Below, piece after piece: positions 18,114 through 26,266 of a stretch of 64,000 nt of DNA. Position 1 is the stretch's first letter. Each line of letters starts with the position of its first letter. The stretch lies in the NCBI GenBank assembly GCA_002215645.1, contig NGFI01000002.1, positions 186,001 through 250,000 on the forward strand. Direction: 5' to 3'. A program made the translations under genes and the position numbers. Under the pieces are notes generated by a model that worked only from the letters and a program-made list of their open reading frames with translations, did not search any database and had not been told where the DNA came from. This DNA comes from Gemmatimonadetes bacterium 2013_60CM_65_52. GTDB lineage: Bacteria; Gemmatimonadota; Gemmatimonadetes; Gemmatimonadales; Gemmatimonadaceae.

Positions 18114-20444
18114 CTACGGCCCGCCGACGTTCACCTTGATCTGCACCGTTCGCGGGCGGCCAATCGATGGACCGCTCGTGAACGCGCCTTTCAGCACGTA
18201 CTGGTGATCGAACACGTTGTCGACGAACACTGATGTCCGCAGCGTCGTCGAACCGACGAGCCAATACGTTCCGACACTCGCATTCCAGATCAGGCTCGGC
18301 GCCACCTTGATTCGCGGGTTGAAGTCAAACAGGCCCGTTTCGTTCGCCGCTGCTTCGGGGTGGCCGTTCGTCAGACCCGAACCGAAAACGCTCGTCAGGC
18401 TCGCGTAGCCCCACCGCGGTGTGTACTCGCCGCTCGCGAGAATCGAAAGGCGCTGATCGTGATCCTGGTCGAACCAACCCTCGGGATATGCCGTCGGAAA
18501 GAATCCGCCCGTGACGGGACCGTGCGCGGAGGCGTGACTGAGCGCCGCGTTGATGTATCCCGCGAGCTCGCCCCCTGAATGGAGCTGGATCACTGACTCC
18601 ACGCCGGCAACCCGCACGCGCGCGACGTTCACGGTCGTCGTCACGGCGGTACCGGGCAGCGTATTGTCGTCCACCGCCGGCCCGTTGTCGCGGTAATAGC
18701 CGGCCAGCTTCGCCACGATGCCCGGCGCGAATCGGCGTACGACGTCGGCCTCCATGTAATGGTCGCGCTCGGGTATAGTCGGCAGACCGACTACTCCGCC
18801 TCCCGCTGCAGTCGCCAACACGTGAAAGTCCTCGACGTTCGATGGAACGAACAGTCGGCCGTAATAGAGCGACACCGACGTCGACGCGTCCGGAAAATAG
18901 ACGAGGCGAATGCGCGGACTGAGTTGATGCGCGTCCCCGGCAAGAGGAGCTACGTGATGATCGAGACGCATACCGGTGCGCACCTGCCACTGTGCCGATG
19001 GCGCGATGACGGTTTGTGCGTACGCGCCGACGTCGCCGCCACGAAGACGTGAGTCCACAGAAGGCCCGGGACGATCGAGCGAATCGCGGGTCTGAAAGGC
19101 CTCGCGGCCCGTGACGAGTGACGCATCAATGCCTGTCTTGAATGCGACATGCGCCGTCACCGGCAAACTGTAGTCCACTTTCATCCCGGTGGTGGACGCC
19201 GCCCGATCTTCGCGCACCGTGTACCGCCGAGTCGTGTCGGGAAAGAACAGGAACTGCGGGATGTCGCTGGGTCCGGGGATGTACCTCAGGCCACCTTGCC
19301 GGAGATAGATCCCTGCAAACAGCTCGCGCCGCTCAGCCGAATCCGCACTCGCATCGAAGCGGTGCAACCAACCCACGTTCGCGAAGCCGTTGGTGTCATG
19401 CTGGCGATCGTCGAGTCGCGCGCCACCCGACGAGTCGAACGGAACGGAGAGATTCGTCCTCGACGCGCTGAGCTCCACCGTGATCCGGTCACGATTCGAG
19501 GCGGTGTACTGCGCCTTGGCGAACGCGAACTCGTCGCGCCCTTCATTGTGAAAATTCAGCGATGTTCCTGTCGCCGGCACGTGCATCACGGGCTCGCGGC
19601 GCATGGCAGTCTCCTGACGCGAAGCCGAAACGAGAATGCCCAGTCTTCCATTACCCGAGCTCGCGACCAGCGCTTGTCCATTGCTCGCGTACGATCCCGC
19701 GTATGCCGAGAGCTCGGCGTGGAATCCCTCCGCGGGCGTCCGCGTCGCCACCTTCACCACCGCGATGTTCTTGTTGCCGTACTCCGCATCCCATCCGCCT
19801 GTCTGAAAGTCGATCCGATCGACAACCGCCGGGTCAAACAATTCGTTGAGACTGCCGGAGATGCCGGAAGGAACGGGGACGCCATCCACATAGTAGGTGT
19901 ACTCGCCATGCTGCCCGCGAATGTGTACCTCGCTCGTCGGCGCGCGGGCCGCGCCTGCGATGGCGGTCTGGAGGATCTGCGAGGTGGTCGCCGTGGGTGC
20001 GACATGCGCGCCGCGCTGCTGGAAGCTCTGGTCTCCCGTGCGGACATCCACCGCGACCGGCGTTGCAGCGGTTATTCGCACTCCTGTCAGCTGGTATGCG
20101 CTGCTCGCAACGAGTGACACGTTGACTTCGACGTCGCCCTCGATGATGAGGCGTCGCGTGACGGGACGATAGCCCACAAGCGTGACCGTGAGCTGATGAA
20201 CTCCCAGGATGCGAGATCTCACAGTGTACCGACCAACCGCATCCGCGGTCACGACGGCGACGAGGGAATCCGCGCGTGAAAGTCGTACGATCGCTCCGGC
20301 AAGTGGTGCACGCGTGTTGCTGTCCCGCACGACTCCGGATACCGCACCAACCGGTTGCTTAGCGCCCTGACCAGTGGCCGTTCGCTTCGTGGCAATCATC
20401 GCCACGAACGCGAGGATAAATGCGCGCCGAACCTCAGTTCTCAA
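18114..20444 (-). CDS. TonB-dependent outer-membrane receptor
   Basis: A 776-residue receptor. After a signal (ending about residue 26) comes a carboxypeptidase-regulatory-like domain (VSGVVRDSNTRAPLAGAIVRL, about 33-105), a plug domain (SQILQTAIAGAARAPTSEVHIRGQHGEYTYYVDGVP) and a full-size barrel ending in a terminal strand (RTVQIKVNVGGP). The start appears to be a TTG at 20444 inside the stop of the preceding regulator gene (TTGA), so translation is coupled. Being downstream of an MntR/DtxR-type regulator suggests metal or metal-chelate uptake; the substrate is not visible. It is shorter than siderophore receptors with extra N-terminal domains. Confidence 0.88.
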   Translation of the reverse strand: MRTEVRRAFILAFVAMIATKRTATGQGAKQPVGAVSGVVRDSNTRAPLAGAIVRLSRADSLVAVVTADAVGRYTVRSRILGVHQLTVTLVGYRPVTRRLIIEGDVEVNVSLVASSAYQLTGVRITAATPVAVDVRTGDQSFQQRGAHVAPTATTSQILQTAIAGAARAPTSEVHIRGQHGEYTYYVDGVPVPSGISGSLNELFDPAVVDRIDFQTGGWDAEYGNKNIAVVKVATRTPAEGFHAELSAYAGSYASNGQALVASSGNGRLGILVSASRQETAMRREPVMHVPATGTSLNFHNEGRDEFAFAKAQYTASNRDRITVELSASRTNLSVPFDSSGGARLDDRQHDTNGFANVGWLHRFDASADSAERRELFAGIYLRQGGLRYIPGPSDIPQFLFFPDTTRRYTVREDRAASTTGMKVDYSLPVTAHVAFKTGIDASLVTGREAFQTRDSLDRPGPSVDSRLRGGDVGAYAQTVIAPSAQWQVRTGMRLDHHVAPLAGDAHQLSPRIRLVYFPDASTSVSLYYGRLFVPSNVEDFHVLATAAGGGVVGLPTIPERDHYMEADVVRRFAPGIVAKLAGYYRDNGPAVDDNTLPGTAVTTTVNVARVRVAGVESVIQLHSGGELAGYINAALSHASAHGPVTGGFFPTAYPEGWFDQDHDQRLSILASGEYTPRWGYASLTSVFGSGLTNGHPEAAANETGLFDFNPRIKVAPSLIWNASVGTYWLVGSTTLRTSVFVDNVFDHQYVLKGAFTSGPSIGRPRTVQIKVNVGGP

Positions 20445-21115
20445 GAACCGCGTCCGCGACTCACGATCGGGTCGACGAACACCTGCTCGGCCGCATGCGG
20501 CGTGAGTCGCACCCGCTTGCCGCCCACCTTCACGACGAACGCTCCCTCGAATGGCTCCTGCTCGACGAATTCGATAGCAGTGCCAGGCGTGACGCCGATC
20601 TCGTGGAAGTGCCGCAGCAGCTCGGCGCTCGCGTCACTCACGCGTCGTACGACGAGGCGCGCCGGCTCCTGCTGCTGCGCGAGGGCACGATTCGACGTCG
20701 GCTCGATCGTGCCACCTCGCGTCGGAATGGGATCTCCGTGCGGGCACGTCGCGGGGTGGCCGAGCAGCGTGTCGATGCGCTCCTCGAACTCCTCACTGAT
20801 GTGGTGCTCGAGCCGCTCGGCCTCCTCGTGCACCGCGTCCCAGGAGTAGCCCATCGCCTGGACCAGATAGAGCTCGATCAGCCGATGATGACGAATGACC
20901 TCGAGCGCCATCTTCTCGCCGGCTCGGGTGAGCTTCACGCCCTGATATGGCGTGTGGGAGATGAGGCGGAGCTCGGCCAGGCGACGAAGCATCTTGCTGA
21001 CCGCCGGTGCGCTCACCTGGAGGGCTTCGGCCAGCTCCTGCGTGGCGACGTTCCCGCGCGCCGCGTGGGCCTTATAGATGGCCTTGACGTAGTCTTCGAC
21101 GGACGGGGACAGCAT
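20441..21115 (-). CDS. MntR/DtxR family metal-dependent repressor
   Basis: A 224-residue regulator with a winged helix (about 1-65; AEALQVSAPAVSKMLRRL is the recognition helix region), a metal-binding dimerisation domain (about 66-140) and a C-terminal FeoA/SH3-like domain (about 150-218). The ligand set looks manganese-type: Asp8, His77, Glu100, Glu103 and His104 align with MntR Asp8, His77, Glu99, Glu102 and His103. DtxR has Cys where Glu100 stands. MntR Glu11 is replaced by Lys11. The long C-terminal domain is more like DtxR/IdeR. Its own promoter carries a matching palindrome, so autoregulation is likely, and the TonB receptor is cotranscribed. Confidence 0.88.
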   Translation of the reverse strand: MLSPSVEDYVKAIYKAHAARGNVATQELAEALQVSAPAVSKMLRRLAELRLISHTPYQGVKLTRAGEKMALEVIRHHRLIELYLVQAMGYSWDAVHEEAERLEHHISEEFEERIDTLLGHPATCPHGDPIPTRGGTIEPTSNRALAQQQEPARLVVRRVSDASAELLRHFHEIGVTPGTAIEFVEQEPFEGAFVVKVGGKRVRLTPHAAEQVFVDPIVSRGRGS

Positions 21116-21135
21116 TCTGAAGGGGCTCGTTTTGT

Positions 21136-21176
21136 TTAACCAAGGTTAATAAATAAGCCATTCCTCGGTTAATCAA
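21136..21176 (-). promoter_or_regulatory. Promoter with palindromic operator upstream of the MntR/DtxR gene
   Basis: On the minus strand TTGATT (21176-21171) and TTTATT (21153-21148) are spaced by 17 bases, a good -35/-10 pair. Overlapping and following the -10 is TTAACC-AA-GGTTAA on the plus strand (21136-21149), a 6+6 inverted repeat. A further GGTTAA half-site lies at 21167-21172, touching the -35. A repressor bound here would block polymerase. The start codon at 21115 is about 21 bases past the operator. Confidence 0.65.
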
Positions 21177-21223
21177 GAGCCGGACGCCTTCGCCATCACA
21201 CTGAAGAGCCCTTCGCTCTCTCG

Positions 21224-22510
21224 TTATCGCGGCTCACTGAGCAGCTGCGCAACGACTCGATCTTCGTCGTCATATCGCCCTTCGCCGAAATGGTGGAACC
21301 TGATTCGTCCCTTGCGATCGGCGATGTAGACGCTCGGCCAGTACTCGTTTCGAAAGGCGCGCCAAACGGTGTAATTGGCATCGAGCGCTACGGGGTACGT
21401 GACGCCAAGACGTCGCACCGCATCCGCAACGTTGCCCGGAACACGCTCGTGCGCGAGCTCAGGTGTGTGGACGCCGACCACAATGACATCCTGGTCGCGG
21501 TACTTGGCGGCGAGAGCCTTGACGTGTGGCAATGCGTTCAGGCAGTTGTAGCAGGCGAACGTCCATACGTTCACGACCACGACTTTCCCGCGGAGTGCAT
21601 CGCCGGAGAGCGGGCGGTCAACCCCACCAGTGTTCAGCCAGCCGGTCGCGCCATCGAATGGCGGCAGCGGGCCCTCGTCAGGTGTTGGAATCGGCGCTTG
21701 CCCATGCGGGTCTGCGACCAATCCACTGATGGTCGCCTGCCGATCGGGGACGAGTCGACCGAGTACCACTTCCTCGGCGGACGCCGTCTGCGCAAGGCCA
21801 TGTCCGGCGAAGAGACGGGCGTCCCAGCCGAGTGCGACGACAAACGCCGTTCCGACAGCAGCCACTCCAAGTCCGCGCCGCACCCAAACGTCCCCAGTGC
21901 TGCCGGCGACGCGATGCAGAATGCGCAACGCCGCACCGCCAGCTACCACACCGCCAGCGAGGGCGACGGCGGCGCCTGCGCCAAATGTTGCAAACAGCGA
22001 CGCGGCGATTTCTGGGCGCGCCCCCGCGGCGGCGCCGGCCGCGACAAGGCCGAGGATGGGGCCGGCACACGGCGCCCAGAGCAGGCCTGTCGCGACACCC
22101 AGTATGAGTGCACGGCCTGGTCTGGCGGTCGCGGTAGTGTCATCGAGCCCGTCGTGTGCGACTCCGGATGACGCACCAGCTTCGAGGCGCGCCCCAAGAC
22201 GAACGATCGGGCGTGTCAGACGGCTTGCGAGCTGCGGCGACAGCAGGCTCGCGCCGGCGATGCCGAGCACGACCAACGCCGCGGTACGCCCGGCATCGGC
22301 GGCCGAGGCGACCCACGCAGCGCCAGCGGTCCCAATCCCCGCCACCGCGGCGAACGCAATCACCAGCCCAGCCAGCAGCGGGAGCGTCTCGGCGCGGAAT
22401 GGCTTGCCGCTTCGCGTAAACACAAAGGGCAGCACCGGTAGGATGCACGGACTCAGGATGGCGAGAAGCCCACCCGCAAAGACAGCGAGATACAACAACG
22501 CGACAGACAT
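21224..22510 (-). CDS. DipZ-like CcdA-thioredoxin fusion
   Basis: A 428-residue membrane protein. Residues 1-235 form a CcdA/DsbD-type channel with its two redox cysteines in SPCILP (Cys22) and WAPCAG (Cys148). After a linker, a periplasmic thioredoxin-like domain (about 285-425) carries FACYNC (Cys320, Cys323) and the cis-Pro region EYWPSVYI. Such DipZ proteins carry electrons from cytosolic thioredoxin across the inner membrane to extracytoplasmic thiols. It is the last gene of an operon with CcdA, a TlpA-like protein and an ECF sigma/anti-sigma pair. Confidence 0.9.
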   Translation of the reverse strand: MSVALLYLAVFAGGLLAILSPCILPVLPFVFTRSGKPFRAETLPLLAGLVIAFAAVAGIGTAGAAWVASAADAGRTAALVVLGIAGASLLSPQLASRLTRPIVRLGARLEAGASSGVAHDGLDDTTATARPGRALILGVATGLLWAPCAGPILGLVAAGAAAGARPEIAASLFATFGAGAAVALAGGVVAGGAALRILHRVAGSTGDVWVRRGLGVAAVGTAFVVALGWDARLFAGHGLAQTASAEEVVLGRLVPDRQATISGLVADPHGQAPIPTPDEGPLPPFDGATGWLNTGGVDRPLSGDALRGKVVVVNVWTFACYNCLNALPHVKALAAKYRDQDVIVVGVHTPELAHERVPGNVADAVRRLGVTYPVALDANYTVWRAFRNEYWPSVYIADRKGRIRFHHFGEGRYDDEDRVVAQLLSEPR

Positions 22511-22560
22511 TCAGCACCTCGGCAAACGATGATTCCCATAGCGGACCTTGAATGCACCTC

Positions 22561-22845
22561 TCATCGCCTCCACCCTGCCTGAACGAGGGCGTCCATGACT
22601 CGCGCCCGGAGCGCGATTGCATCGTCGTGCTCACGTCGCAGCGCGCGGATGCGGTCGATCAACGCACGCTCGAACCGTGCGTGCTCGCGACACAGCTCAC
22701 AGCGCGCCAGATGCGCGTCGATGGCCGCCATCGTCGGCGCGTCGAGGGCTCGGTCGAGATAGTCCCAGAGTGCGCGGACGGTTTCCTCGCAATCCAGCGA
22801 AAAGACAATCGGTCTGGTCGTTACGCCCTCTTCGCGATCTGTCAT
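22561..22845 (-). CDS. Zinc-binding (ZAS-type) anti-sigma factor
   Basis: A 94-residue soluble protein with Cys19, His45, Cys49 and Cys52 (HLARCELC), the CHCC pattern of zinc anti-sigma factors such as RsrA and ChrR. There is no transmembrane segment, so it should act in the cytosol by masking the sigma factor whose stop overlaps its start (ATGA). In RsrA the same cysteines form a disulfide on oxidation and release sigma. The flanking thiol-disulfide genes make a redox input plausible here, though that is inference. Confidence 0.82.
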   Translation of the reverse strand: MTDREEGVTTRPIVFSLDCEETVRALWDYLDRALDAPTMAAIDAHLARCELCREHARFERALIDRIRALRREHDDAIALRARVMDALVQAGWRR

Positions 22846-23447
22846 TGATCACTCCTCTCACTGGGCCGCCGCCCGACGCCGATGTCACGTGCGTGCTCGA
22901 TCAACCCAGCCTGCACCGCGCGCCGTGCCCGAAAGAGCCGCGAGCGGACAGTCCCGACTGGAACGCCTAAGACCGCTCCTGCCTCCTCATACGTCTGGCC
23001 CTCGATGTCGACGAGCACGAGCACACTTCGATGCGGCTCCGGCAATTTGTCAATCGCGCGGCCGATGGCTGGCCGAACGTCAATTTCATCGAAGAGGTTG
23101 CCCAATCCATCGCGAACGGCTCCGGCGTGAGCAATGACAGACGGCATGGCGTCCACGTCGCCCTCGTCCATCTCTACGATCACCACCCTCCTTTGGCACG
23201 ACTTCACGAACGCATTTCGGCAGATGGTGAACAACCACCGTCTCGGGTCGCTGCCCGGCACGAACGTGTGCCAGTGGCGGAACGCTCGAAGGTATGTCTC
23301 CTGCACCAGGTCGTCGGCGTCGGCGCGGCTGCGCGTCAGCGACAACGCGAAGCGTGCGACATCGGCGAGCCACGGCAGCGCCACGAGCTCGAACTGTGCC
23401 TCGTGCTCTCGTGAGGCGTTATCGGATCCGTCCGCGATCACTGACAC
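22842..23447 (-). CDS. ECF RNA polymerase sigma factor
   Basis: A 201-residue sigma factor. Region 2 spans about 25-95 (DADDLVQETYLRAFRHWHTF) and region 4 about 130-185 (LPEPHRSVLVLVDIEGQTYEEAGAVLGVPVGTVRSRLFRARR). The start is GTG at 23447, ten bases after the TlpA-like gene. It overlaps the zinc anti-sigma gene. A sigma/ZAS pair inside a CcdA/TlpA/DipZ operon suggests it controls thiol-redox genes, perhaps including this operon; no matching promoter pair could be fixed by eye. Confidence 0.92.
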   Translation of the reverse strand: MSVIADGSDNASREHEAQFELVALPWLADVARFALSLTRSRADADDLVQETYLRAFRHWHTFVPGSDPRRWLFTICRNAFVKSCQRRVVIVEMDEGDVDAMPSVIAHAGAVRDGLGNLFDEIDVRPAIGRAIDKLPEPHRSVLVLVDIEGQTYEEAGAVLGVPVGTVRSRLFRARRAVQAGLIEHARDIGVGRRPSERSDQ

Positions 23448-23456
23448 CGCCTCCGA

Positions 23457-24026
23457 TTACTTGCTCCCGCGCTCCATTCCGCTACTCATTGCGAACGCCT
23501 TGGACACGGCTGCCTCAATATCCTGCTCTTCACCCACGCCCGTGTAGACCACCTTGCCTTCCCCGTTCACCACAACGAGAAATGACGTATGGGGCGCCTT
23601 GTACGCCGCCACGGCCTTGCCGTCGCGATCGAACACGAACGTGCCGCCGATATGCTTGTCGGCAGCATACGCCTTCTGCTTCTCGGGCGTCTGATTGCTG
23701 CTGACGCCGACGGAAAGGAACGTCACACGGTCGCCGTACTTGTCACGAGCCGCCTGGAGCTGCGGTTCGAGCTTCTTGCAGACCGGGCACCACGTGGCCC
23801 AGAACTCCAGCACGACGGGCTTCTTGCCGACGAACTCCGAAAGATCGACCGCTTTACCGTCCAGCGATTCGACCGCGGCGCCAGGTGCCTTCGTTCCGAC
23901 CGCAATACCCGCAGATTGCGCGTGCGCAACGCCAGACGCGCCAAGCAGCGTGATCGAAAGGGCCGTTAGAACTGGCCGGAGCGGGAAGAGGGAGGCCTTC
24001 AGTGAACGGCTTGATGAGACAGACAT
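23457..24026 (-). CDS. TlpA-like periplasmic thioredoxin
   Basis: A 189-residue protein with a Sec signal (residues 1-36, cleaved after AHA) and a TlpA/ResA-type thioredoxin fold. The active site is WATWCPVCKK (Cys80, Cys83), preceded by VVLEF. The ATG at 24026 has AAAGGA just upstream and gives the signal its normal length; the frame is open 26 codons further but without a better start. The CPVC motif is typical of TlpA-like reductants for cytochrome c maturation or periplasmic disulfide reduction. The preceding CcdA is the obvious electron donor. Confidence 0.88.
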   Translation of the reverse strand: MSVSSSRSLKASLFPLRPVLTALSITLLGASGVAHAQSAGIAVGTKAPGAAVESLDGKAVDLSEFVGKKPVVLEFWATWCPVCKKLEPQLQAARDKYGDRVTFLSVGVSSNQTPEKQKAYAADKHIGGTFVFDRDGKAVAAYKAPHTSFLVVVNGEGKVVYTGVGEEQDIEAAVSKAFAMSSGMERGSK

Positions 24027-24054
24027 GGGGATCCTTTGAGGGAATCGTCGTGAG

Positions 24055-24768
24055 CTACGACAACAGCGTGCCCATTTGCACGAGGTAGTACTCAGCGACA
24101 CCAAACATCACGATTGCGAAGCCGCGCTTCACCCACACCATCCAGGCGCCCGCGCGCGGCAATCGCACGACGCCACCTGCTGCAAATCCCACAACGACCA
24201 GCAGCGAGCACATTCCAAGGGAGAACACGAATAGGTAGATGAATCCCAGAGCAGCGCTCCTCGTGAGGCTCACCCACGTCAGCAGCGTCGCCATGACAGG
24301 CGCGCCGCAGGGCGCGGCCACGAGTCCGGACGCTGCCCCCATTCCGAACACACTCGCAATACGGCCGCCGCCCTCGAGCGCCGCGGCGCGCCGCAGCAAA
24401 CCACGCGGCACCGGCACAGGTATCATTTCGAGCATCATGAATCCGAACACGACGAGCAAGTTGGCCAGCGCGAAGTACAGCCACGGGTTCGTGCTGATGG
24501 CTCCAAAGAGCTGGCCAGTGAGGCCGGCAATGAGGCCCAAGATCGCGTACGCCAGTGCAAGCCCGAAGACATAGGAGAACGTCAGCGATGCTGTTCGCCG
24601 ATTCGACGCCGTGTGGGTGGCCGACTGTCCCCCAACGATGGCTGCCGTGATCGGAATCATCGGATAGATGCATGGGGTGAGACTGGTCAGCACCCCTCCT
24701 ATGAATACGGCGCCAACCGCCATCACTGGATTCGTTACCAGCAGATTTGCTACGGGTCCAGGCTCCAC
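24055..24768 (-). CDS. CcdA-type transmembrane electron carrier
   Basis: A 237-residue protein with six predicted membrane helices and the two conserved cysteines in LTPCIYPMIP (Cys33) and AAPCGAP (Cys154). The family passes reducing power from thioredoxin through the inner membrane. The TPCIYPMIP motif and the C-terminal helix resemble the DsbD central domain. The start is GTG at 24768, without the periplasmic alpha domain or the C-terminal thioredoxin domain of DsbD; the TlpA-like gene immediately downstream can supply the latter. It leads the operon and is divergent from a second ECF sigma operon across 180 bases. Confidence 0.88.
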   Translation of the reverse strand: MEPGPVANLLVTNPVMAVGAVFIGGVLTSLTPCIYPMIPITAAIVGGQSATHTASNRRTASLTFSYVFGLALAYAILGLIAGLTGQLFGAISTNPWLYFALANLLVVFGFMMLEMIPVPVPRGLLRRAAALEGGGRIASVFGMGAASGLVAAPCGAPVMATLLTWVSLTRSAALGFIYLFVFSLGMCSLLVVVGFAAGGVVRLPRAGAWMVWVKRGFAIVMFGVAEYYLVQMGTLLS

Positions 24769-24948
24769 GATCGGGATTCGAGGTGAACGGATGTCGTCAG
24801 GATGGTTGCCGTCGTCATGCCAGCACGGCTAGTTGGGCACAGGTAGTCCAGCGACTGGTATCGAGTTCCATCTGCCGCCACGCCTCAACGACGCGTTTCT
24901 CCGAGACCGATCAACCGTATTGTCAGTCTCGTTGTCCCACGGACACGA

Positions 24949-25536
24949 ATGGAAGCGGAACGTACGATTTCCCCTGAGCGAGCCGACCAGCTCGCGGCCC
25001 AACGGGCGCTCATCGATCGCGCGCGCCGGGGTGACGCATCCGCGCACCGCGCGCTGTATGAATCACACGTCGACCGGGTGTACCGGCTCGCATTTCGGCT
25101 CACCGGCCGCGACGAGCTCGCACGGGAGATGACGCAAGACACCTTCGTTCGTGCCTTCGCCGGGATCGAGGGGTTTCGAGGAGACTCGTCGTTCTCGACA
25201 TGGCTGCATTCCATCACCGTGTCGGTGACGCTGAACGAGTTGAGGCGACAGAAGCGCGCCAGGGCGCGCGACGCGCCATTGGAGGAAGCGATGACGATAG
25301 GAAGTACGGCACCACTCTCCGACCCGATTCTGCGGGAACGTCTCGCGGCTGCGGTGGCGGCGCTTCCCGAGGGATGCCGGACCGTGTTCATGATGCATGA
25401 CGCAGAAGGCTTCACGCACGAAGAGATCGCCGAGGCCCTCGGCGTTACGGCCGGCACGTCGAAGGCGCAGCTCTCACGCGGTCGCGCGAAGCTTCGCCTG
25501 GCGCTGGCAGACTTGGCGGAGGCATGGCAGACATGA
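24949..25536 (+). CDS. ECF RNA polymerase sigma factor (RpoE-like) of the HEAT-repeat operon
   Basis: A 195-residue sigma factor with region 2 (about 35-100; ELAREMTQDTFVRAFAGIEGFRGDSSFSTWLHSIT) and region 4 (about 130-180; LPEGCRTVFMMHDAEGFTHEEIAEALGVTAGTSKAQLSRGR). The start ATG is 180 bases from the divergent CcdA gene. It heads a run of five genes with overlaps or gaps of at most about 11 bases: itself, a membrane anti-sigma-like protein and three HEAT-repeat proteins. No clear promoter was seen in the 180-base gap. Confidence 0.92.
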   Translation: MEAERTISPERADQLAAQRALIDRARRGDASAHRALYESHVDRVYRLAFRLTGRDELAREMTQDTFVRAFAGIEGFRGDSSFSTWLHSITVSVTLNELRRQKRARARDAPLEEAMTIGSTAPLSDPILRERLAAAVAALPEGCRTVFMMHDAEGFTHEEIAEALGVTAGTSKAQLSRGRAKLRLALADLAEAWQT

Positions 25537-26255
25537 GTGATCGCGATCGTCCGCTGAGCGGACATCAGTACGATTTCGGCAGCGAGGCCGATGAGGCCCT
25601 TCCGGTCGATCCATCGTTCGAGCGGTGGATTGCCGACGTCGCCCCGGCACTCAATGATCCACCAGCCACTCCACGGCGCGAGATGTGGCAGGCAATCGAG
25701 TCCGCGGGTAAACACGCGCCCGCCGCGGTGATTCCGCTGCGCGCCCGGCGCTGGCTCTGGCCCACCGCGATCGCGGCCGCGCTGGTGCTCGGCGTTGGAA
25801 TCGATCGTGTGGTGCTTCGCGGGCGAGCGCCCGAACGGGCTGCGCAGACAGTCGCAACGCAGCCAACTCCGCGGGCGGACTCCGTGAACCCCGTGCGGCT
25901 CTATCGCCTCGCCGCCGTGCAGACGCTCACACAGGCGGAGGTGCTGCTCACCTCGTACCACGATGGTGACGCCGCGTCGCGCGATCCACAGCGCGTGCGG
26001 GAGCTCACGTCGTGGGGCCGCAAGGTGTTGAGCAACACGCGGCTGCTCATCGACTCTCCCGCGGGCGACGACCCGCAGCTTCGTCCGCTGCTCGAGGACC
26101 TCGAGCTCGTCCTGGTGCAGATCATCAGGCTGTCTGGCGCACCGCTCGACGCGGCCGAGCGCGCGTTGATCGACGGCGCCCTCAAGAATCGCGATCTCCT
26201 TCCACGAATCCGTACCGCGGTTCCCGCCGGCACCGGCGCGCCCGCTACCGAATGA
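25533..26255 (+). CDS. Probable membrane anti-sigma factor
   Basis: About 240 residues with one transmembrane segment (WLWPTAIAAALVLGVGI, near residue 78) between an acidic/polar cytosolic N-terminus and a helical extracytoplasmic C-terminus (about 100-240). No zinc motif is present. The position behind an ECF sigma gene with ATGA overlap and the single-TM layout match anti-sigma factors, but I recognise no conserved sigma-binding signature, so this is context-based. GGAGG at 25518-25522 suits the ATG at 25533; an in-frame ATG at 25524 is closer to it than usual. Confidence 0.68.
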   Translation: MSDRDRPLSGHQYDFGSEADEALPVDPSFERWIADVAPALNDPPATPRREMWQAIESAGKHAPAAVIPLRARRWLWPTAIAAALVLGVGIDRVVLRGRAPERAAQTVATQPTPRADSVNPVRLYRLAAVQTLTQAEVLLTSYHDGDAASRDPQRVRELTSWGRKVLSNTRLLIDSPAGDDPQLRPLLEDLELVLVQIIRLSGAPLDAAERALIDGALKNRDLLPRIRTAVPAGTGAPATE

Positions 26256-26266
26256 TGAGGACTTAT

